From NCBI GenBank assembly GCA_907163375.1, contig CAJQUW010007067.1:1-64000 (forward strand): 64,000 bases of DNA, written 5' to 3'. Source of the stretch: Prostheceraeus crozeri (Eukaryota > Platyhelminthes > Polycladida > Euryleptidae). Both the position numbers and the translations under genes were made by a program. The notes under the pieces were generated by a model. That model was not told the origin of the DNA. It searched no databases and saw only the letters and a program-made list of their open reading frames with translations. This document shows, piece by piece, positions 24,106 to 36,400 of the stretch (its first letter is position 1; each line of letters begins with the position of its first letter).

Positions 24106-25175
24106 AGACTGATCAAAACGAGAGGTGTACCCGACGCAACACTTGTATTGACGCGGCCTTTCAACAGCTACAAACGGTTGTCTTTAGGTGCATGATCACA
24201 ACACTCAAACAATACTCGGAATAAATAGTGATCTATATCGGGCCTGACAAACTGAAATAGTGTGACATATTCATTCTAATTGTAAGCAAGCAATCCTCTC
24301 TCTTATAAGAGATGAATGTTACATAATGCTGATAAGATAAAGGTTTGCAGCAATAAAAAAGATCTAGATGGGGTAAGTAAAAGCTCAGCTTAATCCTCTA
24401 GTCTTTGAGAGCGCCGCTTTAGGAAGCGCATAGTAAAGGCGGCATCGTGAATCACCAGCGTAGTGGCCGAGAGACACAGGTTCAAACCTCAGCCGTGTCA
24501 AACCTAAGACTCATAAAGTAGGTGACCTCTGTATTCTTGCTCAACAATCCGCACAAAAACAATGAGATTGGGATAAATAACAACTCGGCCACATCGAAGA
24601 AGGGCCATTAGCCTAATGTACTTTCAAGTATAAAAAGGCGTACTTATTTTATGACATTAAGCACAGTTCTAGCAACCATTGTCTTCGATTTTTATCTTCC
24701 TGGAGAGCTTGGAGAATTTGTCATGGGTTTTTGACCACAGAGAGGATTTTTCTATTTTGGATAAAAATGTTCATGAAAAATTCTTTTATCGCATGTTGTA
24801 ATCAATGCCGACTGAATCAAACCTAGAGTGAGAATGCTTCGAAGCACGTGAGTCGATAATTATTGGACATAATGATGATCTTGATTGATAAGAAAATGAA
24901 TTGTGCACCTTATTTAGATTAGCATCGCTGACTCCAATGATATATTGTCTCAAGAGCTCCGCTTCGCATATGCTGCAGAGAAGCATGAAATGTATCTGTC
25001 ATTATAATTTCAAGCTTGAAAGTGACGTGTTGTGATCTCAGGAACTATTAAAAGATTTTCAAAAAATATAGCTAAATCTGCTCGAAGTAGCTAAATTCAG
25101 AATTAATACTTTCTCAAAGAAAACAAGAGGGGTAAATGCTTTCCTCAATGCATTCAGTTTGGTGCAATAGTTGCC

Positions 25176-25178
<3 letters not shown>

Positions 25179-25225
<47 letters not shown>
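25179..25225 (+). repeat. (TC)n microsatellite
   Basis: An uninterrupted TC dinucleotide run of about 47 bases. Confidence 0.95.
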
Positions 25226-25228
<3 letters not shown>

Positions 25229-25303
25229 ATGTACCATCGATTTCAGTGTTATATCCTTCCTAACATACAGCACACGAATGTATTAAGGGTTATATCAGTT
25301 CTA

Positions 25304-25675
25304 CACTGTAAATCCCTGGATACGAAAATTACATACAAACATATATCAAAATCACATACAATTTGAAACTAACGTCTGATACGAGATTCTCGTATGTTTA
25401 CAGAGATTTGGTATGTTTTCAATACCACATCTCACTTACCTTCGTATGTGATTGGCATGTATCGATACGAACTATTCTCTCTGTGATTGGCTGTTTTACA
25501 ATGAAATACGAGTTGTTGGTATGTTTTATATACGAGACCGATGCTAATTAAGTTTGTGAAGCATACCACACTTGAAATAACATGCGAAAAGCATGCAAAT
25601 AGATACAGAAATATAACAAAATAATATTTTGGTTTCCATCCGTCGTATGTGATTGGTATTGAGCGATTTACAGTG
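25304..25675. mobile_element. CACTGTAAATC family MITE, short copy
   Basis: It has the same two ends as 17710-18742, CACTGTAAATC at the left and GCGATTTACAGTG at the right, with TA on both sides. The first 240 bp follow the left part of the long copy and the last 100 bp its right part. About 660 bp of the middle is missing, so this is an internal-deletion derivative. Confidence 0.85.
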
Positions 25676-26777
25676 TATACGAGTGCTACTCTATGCAGAT
25701 AATGTAGGAAATATACTCCACTACTTTGATTAGCCGCACGTCTTAAAAAGATGCATGTTTGCTTTGCGAACTTTACATGTATGAGGTTTAGGAAAAGAAC
25801 TAGAATCAATGAAGCTCGCTGAAACTGGATTACAAATAGGAAGCGTTACAAGCAGTTGCATTATCATGTGCTGATATGAAGAACATTTATTAGGGCACAT
25901 TGGGATTACTGTAGTTTTTGCATGAACTAAGATGATTTGTTGTTCGAAGTATTTTTTGCTTATCCAAAGATTCCTATGCAAATGCCAGACAATTCGATTC
26001 GTCTGCTTTATTCCTCTAAAATTCCATCTCTTATTTAGGAAATGCAGGTGTGACTTTTCACACGAACTTTAGAGATTCTTCTATCAGCCTCAGTCAATGT
26101 CATGAGATAGGTTGTTGAACCGAACTGTCTTGATTTTGGGACAATATCCGCGGGATAATTTGTGGGCTAATCCAACCGAAAGTATGTTAGACGAGCAATG
26201 CTGCACATCAGAACAAAAGTCAAATGAAATTTAGTATATGTCATCGATTTTATTATGAATCCTGATTAAGTAAGTCATTGTATGATTTTATCTCCCGAAA
26301 TATACTTTAACTTTGTGTTGAATGTGCATGAAAATCATGTAATTGCGCTTATCATTCCTTGAGAATATATACACTATTATTATTATTAATGTATGGAAAC
26401 TTAGGCATTGTAGGACTTAAACGAAAACCATGCATTCGTTTTAAGGATTGAACTGCGACTTTTAGTTTTAGCGTGTTGTAAAACTTTTTCCTGAAGCCTC
26501 GTTGAATTTGACCTACTGGAAAGTAAAATTCATGACAATTTGTTTGAAAAGTAGTTTTTTAAAGAACTGAATTTTGTAACTTTTCAAACATTTAGCATCA
26601 TAACTTGTGATGAAGCGCATTGGTCTTCAGCACGAGTAATGCATTATGTTAATAGGAGTCTTTAAATCATATCATGATCATTAAATAAAGAATACAATAC
26701 TTATTAACCATATTTTAACCCGGCTGGGGAGGGGAAAGCTGCAGGAGCCCCTTGACATCATATTAGCAAAGAGCTAC
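25676..26777. other. Stretch without a supported gene
   Basis: No motif-bearing frame and no repeat recognised. Confidence 0.5.
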
Positions 26778-26888
26778 ATTTATTAATTATTGCAGGCACA
26801 CTAGGTCAGGCGACTTATCAGTAGTAGTGTGTTCTAAGTGATATTTAATACTCGTCGAAATTTCACTACCTTGATAATTGCAAATTCC
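26778..26888. repeat. Repeat shared with 37.47-37.57 kb
   Basis: About 105 bp ending TCGAAATTTCACTA then CTTGATAATTGCAAA matches 37466-37575 in the same orientation with scattered differences. The other copy forms the right end of a small inverted-repeat element, so this may be an end of a relative. The mariner remnant starts about 260 bp downstream. Confidence 0.55.
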
Positions 26889-27139
26889 ACAGACATACTT
26901 CCAGATGGAGATAATTTCACCAGTCTCACTTTACGTACCAGATAGAAACGTGCCTCTATGGAATGGAAAATACTTCGTGAACAAGCGACACGAAAGTTGA
27001 GACCTGGAGCTTCACACAAAAGGGCATTCATGTTGACAATGTTTTGGGACCACAAAGGAGTGATCAAATTGGACACCAAAATAACGGGACAATGCCACGC
27101 CACGCACCACTCTTATCGGAAACCAGAGAGATAAGAAGA

Positions 27140-27456
27140 AAGCCTACAGGTGGTAATTTGTATATTGCATGATAATGCTCCTATGCACAGAAGTGGACGG
27201 GCTCAGTCCTTTTTGGAAACTGCTGGATTCGTTCAACTCCCACATCCACCTTACAGTCCAGACCTGGCTCCGAGCGATTTTTTTCTCTTCTTGCTTCTAA
27301 AGAAGGACCTCAGAGGCAAGAAATTTTCGTGCAATGAATACCTGAAGGTAAAAATCATCAATTTCTTTTCCAGAAAGTTGGTTCATGCAGGACAGTTTTT
27401 GATGAGTTATTGAGGTGCATTGACTATAATGGGGTCTATATATAGAATAACGATTG
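27140..27456 (+). pseudogene. mariner (DD34D-type) transposase C-terminal remnant
   Basis: The frame reads LHDNAPMHRS, then PHPPYSPDLAPSDFFLF and LLKKDLRGKKF. These are the second and third catalytic-aspartate segments of a mariner transposase, the cut-and-paste enzyme that inserts at TA. After about 27410 the frame shifts and gives CIDYNGVYI, the usual C-terminus. The N-terminal helix-turn-helix and the first catalytic Asp are absent. No terminal repeats could be matched with confidence. The apparent start is only a GTG within the broken frame. Dead copy. Confidence 0.85.
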
Positions 27457-28160
27457 TCAAAATTTATACAATATCATAATTTCTGAGCTATCTAATGCTT
27501 TATTTTCATAGTTTTTGAAGCTTTTCAATTCTCTTTTTGTGGTGTGAATGAATTAGAAAGGACAATGGAAAGCCTCAGACGTCTTTGCTATCACCTTATT
27601 TGTGGCACTAAGTGCGACTGCCAAAATTTCACTACGATTTCACATGCTGTTATAATCTGACAATAACAACGTGTCCGAACTACATTTAGTTCATTATTGC
27701 CACCATGCATGTAACCCAAAATCTCCTTTTGACTCTGGCAAGACTGTTTGTCGACAAAAACCATTCTGCAAGCTTATTAAATCACATTTTTCTTCTTCTC
27801 TATTTTTCCTGTTTCTGCGTCATCCCTACTTTGCAATCTGCAAAGCTGATTATTTGGAAATTGCAAATGCTTGGCAGATAAGAATAAATGATTACTTTAC
27901 TAATTAACTGGCTGACACCATAGTTTCAAGCATCTCACTTATGGCAGCATCACGCTAAGTATATCTATATTGAAATATCAGATTTCTGTATCTGATATGT
28001 CACATGATCAATTTGATTTACAGTATAATGCAGTATGTCAATAATGCACTAGCGACAATTTGACATTTATATCTTAAAGTATAGGATTGGTATTAATCAT
28101 TGCGAATATAAAGAAGATGGATGGCATCAAATAACACATCATCAAATCAATATCGGTCGG
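27457..28160. other. Stretch without a supported gene
   Basis: No motif-bearing frame. It may include the 3' end of the mariner copy. Confidence 0.45.
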
Positions 28161-28162
28161 TA

Positions 28163-28860
28163 CACTGTAAATCGCTCAATACCAATCACATACGAAGGAT
28201 GCATACCAAAATATTTTTAGGTACATTTCTTTATTCTCTTGGTATATATTTGTATAATTTTCGTATGTTTTTTCAAATGTGGTATGCTTTACATACTAAA
28301 GCCATACCAGCACAATGTTAAAAGAAAGCATAAATCATTTCCAAAGTATGTTGATTTAAGGTCCTTTGTCAATAAAGATCACACTAATGTTACTACTGTA
28401 CTGTAAGTAGTGAGATAATGACATTCAAACGTCATACTTTCAATAATGAAATCGATTTTAGTACACGTAAGTCTAAGGTATTTCATAAATAATCAATAAG
28501 TATTCAATCATCAACAATTATGCATTATGTAATTTTGAAATTAAGCACATTATCAATCCAAAATAAAAACACATTATAATTCATGAACGCCAAAAATAGT
28601 TATGTTTGAGATATATAACTCAACATGATTCCATAACTAAAATCGTTGGAATGAATTGACGTCAATCAACTTGGCCCATAAAGTAGAGCTAACTAAACGT
28701 CCAATAATGTTGCTAGACATGTAGCATCGACCGCATAGTCGCGGAATATAAAATTCACAATAGATCTAATGTACTCAAATATCACTCTATCAAACAAAAA
28801 ATATTCACCACTTGTATTACCGAAGAAAGTTATTTGACAGTAGTACGACAGTTATTTGAC
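28163..28860. mobile_element. CACTGTAAATC family element, truncated copy, inverted relative to 17.7 kb
   Basis: It begins TA then CACTGTAAATCGCTCAATAC and follows the reverse complement of 18742 down to about 18040 almost throughout, including the words GCCATACCAGCACAATGTTA and AATCAATAAGTATTCAA. Similarity stops near 28845-28860, before the second terminal repeat, so this copy has lost one end. Confidence 0.75.
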
Positions 28861-30400
28861 ATTAGTATTCAATTTCTTCTTCTTAATGATGATCGTAAAT
28901 GGATTACTTCAACGCAAAAGAGTTTTTCGTTGGGTTAGACAGAGTCAGTGATTTCGATGTTGAATTTTGTATTTAATAACAATATATTTCTTCCATCATC
29001 CGATGGACGTCATCAAGTAAAAAGACTTAAGCCAAAGGACTTAGCCTAAAACTAATGCAAATCATGCGAGCATAATGGCAGATCGTTCGTCTTTCCACTG
29101 CCTTTCTTCCTCTCTTCTTCACGATGCAGCGAAGCCCCTCGTGCATCACAGCCTGCCTCCGCATCACCTCTTCGTTCAGCATTCCATTGAAGCACTAAAA
29201 CTGAAGCGCAATGATGCTTTTCTGGAAACAGCTGATCAGTAAATGCCTTTATATCCCTGCTGCTTTGTGATAATAATCACAAAAGCTTATTGCCAAGTAA
29301 TTGGACGAAATCATGGTCCGGAAACTTTGCATGGCTCCGGCGATTGTTGCATTGACACCCACATACATCATGCTTTACATTTTCGCTCATCCGTACCCCC
29401 AAGGAATTGGAAATTTCTTACTTCTTCTTTCATTATATAAGAGAGAAGATTATCAAAAATAATTACTATTGAAAAATAACAATATTAATATTAATAAGTA
29501 TTTGTTAATAGAGTAGATTATAAAAGAAAAAAATGATTCATTATCCGTGTACTTAGACAAAATGGCGTTAGTGAGACTTCGTTGATTAGCGCTTACGATC
29601 AGTATTAGAGTATTCCTCTCTTGTACTGGCTGGACTTAAGTTGGAATGGATTGAGAATCGGTTTCATCGAATCTTGAATATAAAGAGTGCCCAAGTCATC
29701 ACTTCGAACATATCGCGAGTAGAAGAAAGTGCTCTTCCTTGAAACTCCTTTCGCTTGCCAAGTCCCCATCACACAGTGTGAAACCTCATATGCCTCTTGC
29801 CTCTGGACGGATCATAATGCCTACAGTGAAAACCACCAGACGTAGCAATTCATTCTTTCTAAAAACCTCAAAATGGGAGAATGAACGCCACACCCGTCGT
29901 CTTTGACGTTCTTTACGTCTTAACTTTCCATATCCTGCAATGATCTGCATGTATGAACTGTTATTTTTATGTTTTCTATACAATGTTAATTTCATTAACT
30001 TACCTTCTATCGGTTGTACACTGCAACTTTTAATTACTGGAAATAAGAACACATATCATACTATTTTTATTATTTGGATTAAATTTGTGTCCTTTAACCC
30101 TGTGAGACCTGAGGGGAGGGGTTGGCCTATCTACCATACTTCTGCTGATTCAATTGAAATGAAGCATCACATGCAGAATCATTGTCAAAAATGATTGACA
30201 TGGTCAAGAGTGATTGATATCTCCTCAGCACAAAAAGTAAAATAGAAAAATATGGCTCAACTGGACTCCCCTTTAGATCTTTGAGAATTAATCCTGACTT
30301 TCAATCTGTAAAGACCATTTCTAGCCATTTTTTCCTCTTCAAGCAGGTAATGACAAAAGCACCTTTTATAGGTAGAAACATAATAAGCGAGAGATGTGGA
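28861..30400. other. Stretch without a supported gene
   Basis: Short open frames only, no motifs. Confidence 0.5.
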
Positions 30401-30567
30401 GCGACCGATAGAAGGCGCTGGACACCGAAGGACATGTCTGTTTTACCTCTGACTTAAGCTGTGATCGACCAATAAGCGGTTCAGTGAGAGAGTTCGGAAA
30501 CTTTGTTCTGTCTTGAACTCTTTGGAATATGGCTAACCTATCTCACCGCTTGGTCAACTACGTCAAT
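30401..30567 (+). repeat. Dispersed repeat E, copy 1
   Basis: From GCGACCGATAGAAGGCGCTG to GGTCAACTACGTCAATA it matches the reverse complement of 56113-56287 with moderate divergence. The shared core includes TTCTGTCTTGAACTCTTTGG. Confidence 0.7.
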
Positions 30568-31643
30568 AAACACAATATTTCAGTCATTCCGTTTCGATGA
30601 TCTTGAAAGAGTGAAATTCACGAGATTTCACGGTTGACAATTGAATCAGTTGACAAAATCAAACCTTATAAAAGTGAGAGGGACCCATTAGCGGTCGCAA
30701 GATTATGCACCATATTACCTCAAATATTTTTGATCATTGAATGCTCCAATTCAACATCATTTATAAATGAAGCAACAGGATATTTGAATATTCTTCAAAA
30801 CATTACTTCAATCAGATGCGAACCAGTTGGCTTTATTTGATGGTTAATTGTCACATCCTTGAGTAAGTTTTTGACTCTACTGAGAGTCAAAATTCAAATA
30901 ATAAACTTTGATTAAACGATTTTTGCTGACGAGGTTTTTAACATTTGCTGATAACTATCCTAATATTTATTGTTCGAATTATTTATATGTTGAAATTCGA
31001 TCCTTCAGAATAGATGCTGTGTCTTTTTCAAATTTGCAGTTAGAGGAGACAAAAAAGATGGATAAGCTTGAAATAGAAAGATAATAAAAAGTTAACACCT
31101 TTTAGAACAAATGTCCGAATGTAAGCGATAATGATTTTCGAAGTACCTCGTTAAGTTGCTTGTCTTTGTGTCTATCAGTGGACTGTTTGTCTGAACAGTT
31201 GCAACAACAAACATCTCCTGCTCAAAAACGTTTTATAATTCATTAGCTTTCTCAGCTACCTGGTTGATCATTTTCCTTATACACATGGCCTTTGATTTAT
31301 GAAATACGAGTTAACTTTTTAGTTTATTAGTTAACTTCATGAGAAACTTTGCTTTTAGACTTTCTGCTGTCGATCAAATTAGTGAAATTCATTTCAACCG
31401 TTTGACATTTTATAATAAAGCACTTCAGCTGTTATATTAGCACTTTTCATGACGTCAAATTGATTGATGGCTTCCGTGAATCATCGTAAAATGTTGAAAA
31501 TTCAAGCAACTCATGAGTGAAGTTGAAAGAATGTTTCTGATATCCTCTGTAAGAGACCGCAATCTATAATTTATGTATGTAAACTTGTGCCGTATAGTGG
31601 ATTCATGCTCATTTAAAAGATAAAAGGGCTATCAAGACCGAAG
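30568..31643. other. Stretch without a supported gene
   Basis: No motif-bearing frame or repeat recognised. Confidence 0.5.
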
Positions 31644-31651
31644 ACAGGAAG

Positions 31652-32308
31652 CATAGAGTAGGGAGATATAAGTAGAGTGTCAACTCAAAAAAGTATCTGT
31701 ATACAGTGAAAATTTTTATATCAAGAGATTCAGTTTTTTTGCGGAGATTACGTTCCCGTGGTCCAAAAAAATTATTTGAGCAGTTTTAAAAAAGTCAAAA
31801 ATTTGCCAATTTAAATAATACCGAGATGACTCCTCGTTGTAAGTAGCATGCAACAAGTTGGATATCAAAAGGAATGAATATTTGCTAATAAGCATCGTAA
31901 CTAAGCGGGAATCAAGCTGATTATCGAGGGTATTTCATGAACCTTATTACAATGGAAGTCTTCATGAAAAAGTCGACATGCTATTGTGCTTTCTTGGCTG
32001 AAATTTCATATTTCTTGTTAATGAAAACAATAGCTGGTCATCGAGTTGCCAATTTAACAAATATTACCTCTTGAAGGCCGCGAAGAAACGGATAATCTGT
32101 AAAATAATATCATTTCCTTCTGTATTGCTATCATGATCAGTCAATTCCGTTGTAATTTCTTCAAAACTGCATAAATGTGCATATCTCACATTTTGAAACA
32201 ATTCCGAGTGTATCTCATTTGAGTTAATTTAATAAAATCGAAAGTGTATGCACATTGGGGATTTAATAAATGCGGAGTTACCACTCTACCTAACATACCT
32301 ACTCTATG
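31652..32308. mobile_element. Non-autonomous DNA transposon, 8-bp TSD family, copy 3
   Basis: Starts CATAGAGTAGG and ends CCTACTCTATG. It is flanked on both sides by a perfect ACAGGAAG (31644-31651 and 32309-32316). It is 657 bp and non-coding. It aligns with copy 1 across the left end, the TCAGTATACAGTG-type region and the TCATGATCAGTCAATTCCG region near the right end. It lacks the nested repeat present in copy 1. Confidence 0.9.
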
Positions 32309-33237
32309 ACAGGAAGTATAAGATATTAGTGTGTTCAATTACCTTTGCAGACTATTCTGGGTGTTCTTTCACATCGCTATTGCATATCTAATGCAGACCT
32401 TTTTAAGATATTTCGCGATCACCAACATGCACCCGAATAAGTACAGAAGCAGACAGGTCGTTAAGGCCACTGTCACACAATTTGCTTACATGTGGAAAAG
32501 AATACAACCTATCCCACGGAAAAAGTCATCGGCCATAAGTCATCTTCTGTCTTCAATCGTCCGTCACGCTGTCACACAGGAAAAGTCATAAGGCGTCGTC
32601 CATCGGACATAAGGCATGAAATTATGCAGCTGATGAGTTTCATTTCCATCGGCCGCGAGACTGTTCTAAAATTAGAACAACGTAAGAAGTGATGTCTGAG
32701 GGTAGATTTAGGAAGATTTGCGAAGTGAAGCAATCAGAAAACAGCCTTTGTTCACAATGTCGAACGATGACGAGGATGAAGACAGTAGTCATGGCAACGA
32801 TGAATAGTGAAAAATAGAGCTGACTCTATCGGACATGGATTTCCCTGGTGTGACTGCGGTCTGTGGAAGGTGGAAAATGGACGATGGAAGGCGGAAGACG
32901 GCAGATGAAAATCGTCTCATCACGCCTTATGAAGAATGTGTAAGAAGCCGAGTGACATGAAAGATGGAAGACATCCTTTCTGTGTGACAGCGGCCTTAGT
33001 CTTCGTTCCTGTAAGTGAGGAATTGCATCTCGTAGTGCCACACACACACTGTCTGTCTATACTTTCAAGCAACAAGCTGCAGATAGGCTGTCAACTTTGA
33101 ACAGCAGTCCAGACAGTCTATTGGTGGCCACCCATCGCTGTCTGTTGATGAATTCTCCGACGGGGATAGTGAACCCAGTGGGTAAAATCATTTTCTTACA
33201 TCTGTTGACTTCAAAACAAAGGATCTGACGACTAACA
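32309..33237. other. Stretch without a supported gene
   Basis: Two overlapping 66-86 codon frames around 32331-32692 have no motif. An imperfect inverted pair of words (GTGTGACAGCGGCC at about 32982, GGCCACTGTCACAC at about 32466) brackets about 530 bp. GTCACACAGGAAAAGTCAT-like words near 32570 add to this, suggesting an old inverted-repeat element. Confidence 0.4.
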
Positions 33238-33453
33238 TCGAGAAAAACAGCGGAATGATCTCAATTCTTCGAATCAGAAAGAATCGCAGGGATGGAAGCA
33301 TTCACAGCAATTCTCAAGCGATGAACGACTATTCCCTTATCTTACATGACACTGAGAACTTCTCTTCACCCACTAACTAAGCTCCTTCACGTGCCATCTT
33401 TTTGAATTAGTCTGTACTCATAGAAAACTGAACTCTCAAACTGTCTAATTCTG
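33238..33453 (+). repeat. Dispersed repeat X, copy D (right part only)
   Basis: Matches the right half of the 2210-2726 and 51291-51808 units: GAATTCTTCGAATC-like word, ACGACTATT, ACGTGCCATCT, and the terminal TCTAATTCTG. It is more diverged and 5'-incomplete. Confidence 0.65.
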
Positions 33454-36400
33454 TCGGTACAGACGAAGCAGCTGTTCTGGCCAAATTCTTGAGACTTATT
33501 TCAAAAAGAGCAATTTCTAACATTCGCTTCCAGTCAGTCAATGAAGTGCATTGTCATTGATAAAAGCTCTATATAAAGGACAAAAGACATTAAGTTACAA
33601 TCTGCAATGGAACAAAGATTTTAATGAATCTCACAATCAAAAAAGAGTTACGGAGGCTCCTTGACGTCCAGCGAATTGATGGTTGCTCTGTGTGACGATA
33701 CTAGGAAGTGTGTTGCATGTCAGGCTGTGATGGAAGTGTGACAAGCTGTATACTAACTCTTCTTATTGATTGCAAGTTCACGTTGTGAGGTTCTTAACAT
33801 AGGGCCTAGATTGCTATAAAATTTCAATTCAAATTTGAATTTATTTGTTTTTTGGTTGTCTACAACTACATGCAAATATTAGATATTACAGAACTTTCTT
33901 GGTTTGTGACAAAAATCCAACTCAAATTCATCAGATTCAAGTATTTGAAAAATCGAACATTTATGCACGTAGTAAATGTATTGTAGTGTTTGGTTCATAC
34001 CACATGTACCAAGTGATTATAACAGGCCGAGTGGACCCAAATGAGTTGGTCGGGCCAGCTCTGGGACTGAGTATCTGCGACAAAATGGCCCAATAGCAAA
34101 TCTGTTTCTATGAGCATATCAGCAATTAGCATGCCGGCATGGGACATATCGCGGTTTCTCTGGTGCCTTTCATAGGTAAACTCGGTAAATTTTAGTGAAT
34201 CAGATCACGTACCCCAACCCACAATCAATAGAAATCATGATCATAGTACATTCTGTCACATTTCTGTTATCTCATAGTTGAAACACAACACGCATCATAA
34301 TATCACCTATAAACTTTGTATCGAGTGCCTTTTGTCGCAGAATATCAACCAGCAAAAATTGAGGGACATCGAATGCTTTGTTAATTTTACATTTTTGTTC
34401 TTTATCAATAAAATAGCACATCATTATGTTCTTCTTCGACATGTCTGCTCCTTCATAATATTTCCTTTGTCTTTTGAGGAGAAATTACTAATTGACAAAT
34501 TATAAATCATTCGAAAGATGAGTGAGAAATCATACAGGAAAGGCCTTCAAAATATTTGCAATGTTCTTCTGGACGATCATCAATGCGTGCCAACCAATAA
34601 CGTTTGGCATAGGAATCCGGTGAAGATCTGATATCGACTGGTCTGCTCACTTGTCCTTTATCTCGCTTTCATTACCAGTTATCAGAGATATTGCATCAAT
34701 TCTTGAACAAAGATCTACTGGCGCCAAACAAGTCCATGTTGAGGAGCAAGGCGAGCATAATTTATCCGCTCTTACAGAAGTGATTCGATATACACATTAT
34801 CGAACAAAAATCAGGTGTCCAAAGCAAGACTTATTTTAGCTGTGCCTCGAGGAATTCTGACTGTTGGCTTATCCGCTTTGTCTTCCAGACTAGACGACGA
34901 TTTATTCAGATTTGGCATTGCGCTGCGAATTAGTTGAGTATTTTGTGCGGCAAATCTCCCTAATAAATGCTAGTTACGATGCCAAACGGTCGATTGCGCT
35001 GGAAAGTTACTATGAGTGCAAAATGACATTGGTGAGAAGGATTTGTGCAAGTGGAGGATTTTCCATCAAAAGTTCTGTCAATACACCCGTGAAATGGTCT
35101 TCAACAGTTCTGAGTGACTTCAAATTTGGCTGTGAAGAAGATGGAAGACTTGCAAGCACCAAAACTGTTTGAATAATTAGGAATATGCACAAAAATATGA
35201 CTGCTTAAAGTGTCATTACTGATAAATTTCTTATTAAGTAGTATTTACATAACATTTGAATTTCCAATACTATATTCGATGTCTATGTCATGATGATGAT
35301 GATGATGATTCATGGACATATCGATGAAATAATAAACTCATTTTCATATTCACAGAAACCCATCTCACGAAATGTTAGTAAAACATTTCGAAATATACTG
35401 GACAGACCTACGAAAAGACTGCTTTTAAATATCAATAAGCTTCTCTTCCATAGGACGATTTCGATTAAAAGTTTAAGAATGCGCTAAAACTAAAAGTCAC
35501 ATAAGTGTAGGTTGGTCTGCATTGTTTTACGAGGACTACATACAAAATGCGACAGTGCTGCAGGCATCCCGACATTGATCGGTTAACATAAAAGTACAGC
35601 TTCAATTGTACATAGAAAAATAGGTGTTGACTAACTACAAAGGCATTTCGATATAAGCCATTGAATTTACCAGATATTAACGAAGATAGGGGTGTAGCTC
35701 AAAAGTCTGTAACAAGTCTGTTAGTGGATTGTTTCTGTCAGAAATGACAGAAAAATTAAAGTTTGCTTTCGATTCCGCAACTTTACAGCACATACTTTGA
35801 TCTGTTAAAAACGATTCTCATATAAAATGGACGTCTCTGTTTTTAAGTGAAAGTAGTCCACATATTCAGGCATGCGCTTTTGAGTTGTGTATTTGATACA
35901 CAGCCGTGTTACATCCTGTTCAGATCTTATGTTCAAAACTCAAAAGTGACTTTCTGTAATACCTACCGGCATTATGATTTTATCTATAATTTTAAACTAT
36001 CAAAACACTACAAATATCACAGAATAGTAAAGAATTCAAAATTTTGAATTACAATTTTTTGCATAGATCAGGCAGTATGAGCAAATGGTTACATTATTGT
36101 AAGGACTAGAAATTGCGCAATGAAGAAAAAAATCTACAAAATGAAAAATGCACAAGGATGATGCTTTAATTTCGAAAATAAACATTTTGACATGCATGAG
36201 AACATCATCCTGAGAATACCACAAGCGCAGTCGATCGTGTAATTATTAAAATTGCTTTCATCAATTTCATGCCGTGGTTCATTCGTGCTTTCGTCTGATT
36301 GCATTTATGAATTAAATTTATGGATGGAATTTATATCGAAAGCACCAAGATTGAACTTATTGATAGATGTTTTCGATTATGTTCAAAATCATGTCTTTGT

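Larger units (their letters stand above)
23221..25303. other. Stretch without a supported gene, with simple repeats
   Basis: It holds the GA-rich tract at 23944-24105 and the CT tract at 25179-25225. The 82-codon frame of alternating Arg/Glu over the GA tract is simple sequence, not a protein. Around 24.42-24.52 kb there is a GC-richer patch with weak tRNA promoter-like words, not convincing as a SINE. Confidence 0.5.

Noticed and set aside
23859..24107. 82-codon frame rich in alternating Arg and Glu
   Set aside because: It is produced by the GA microsatellite; the opposite strand gives an equally open Ser/Leu frame.
24420..24520. Possible tRNA-derived SINE (TAGTGGCCGAG and GGTTCAAACC words)
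   Set aside because: The two promoter-like words are only a few bases apart rather than the 30-40 bp expected, and no cloverleaf fits.
25432..25809. 125-codon minus-strand frame with hydrophobic segments, considered as the missing TM1-3 exon of the receptor
   Set aside because: It overlaps a MITE, and it lacks the TM1 Asn, TM2 LxxxD and TM3 Cys/DRY patterns.
32620..32670. CTGATGAG word as a hammerhead ribozyme core
   Set aside because: No GAAA with a pairing stem follows; the nearby word is GAGA.
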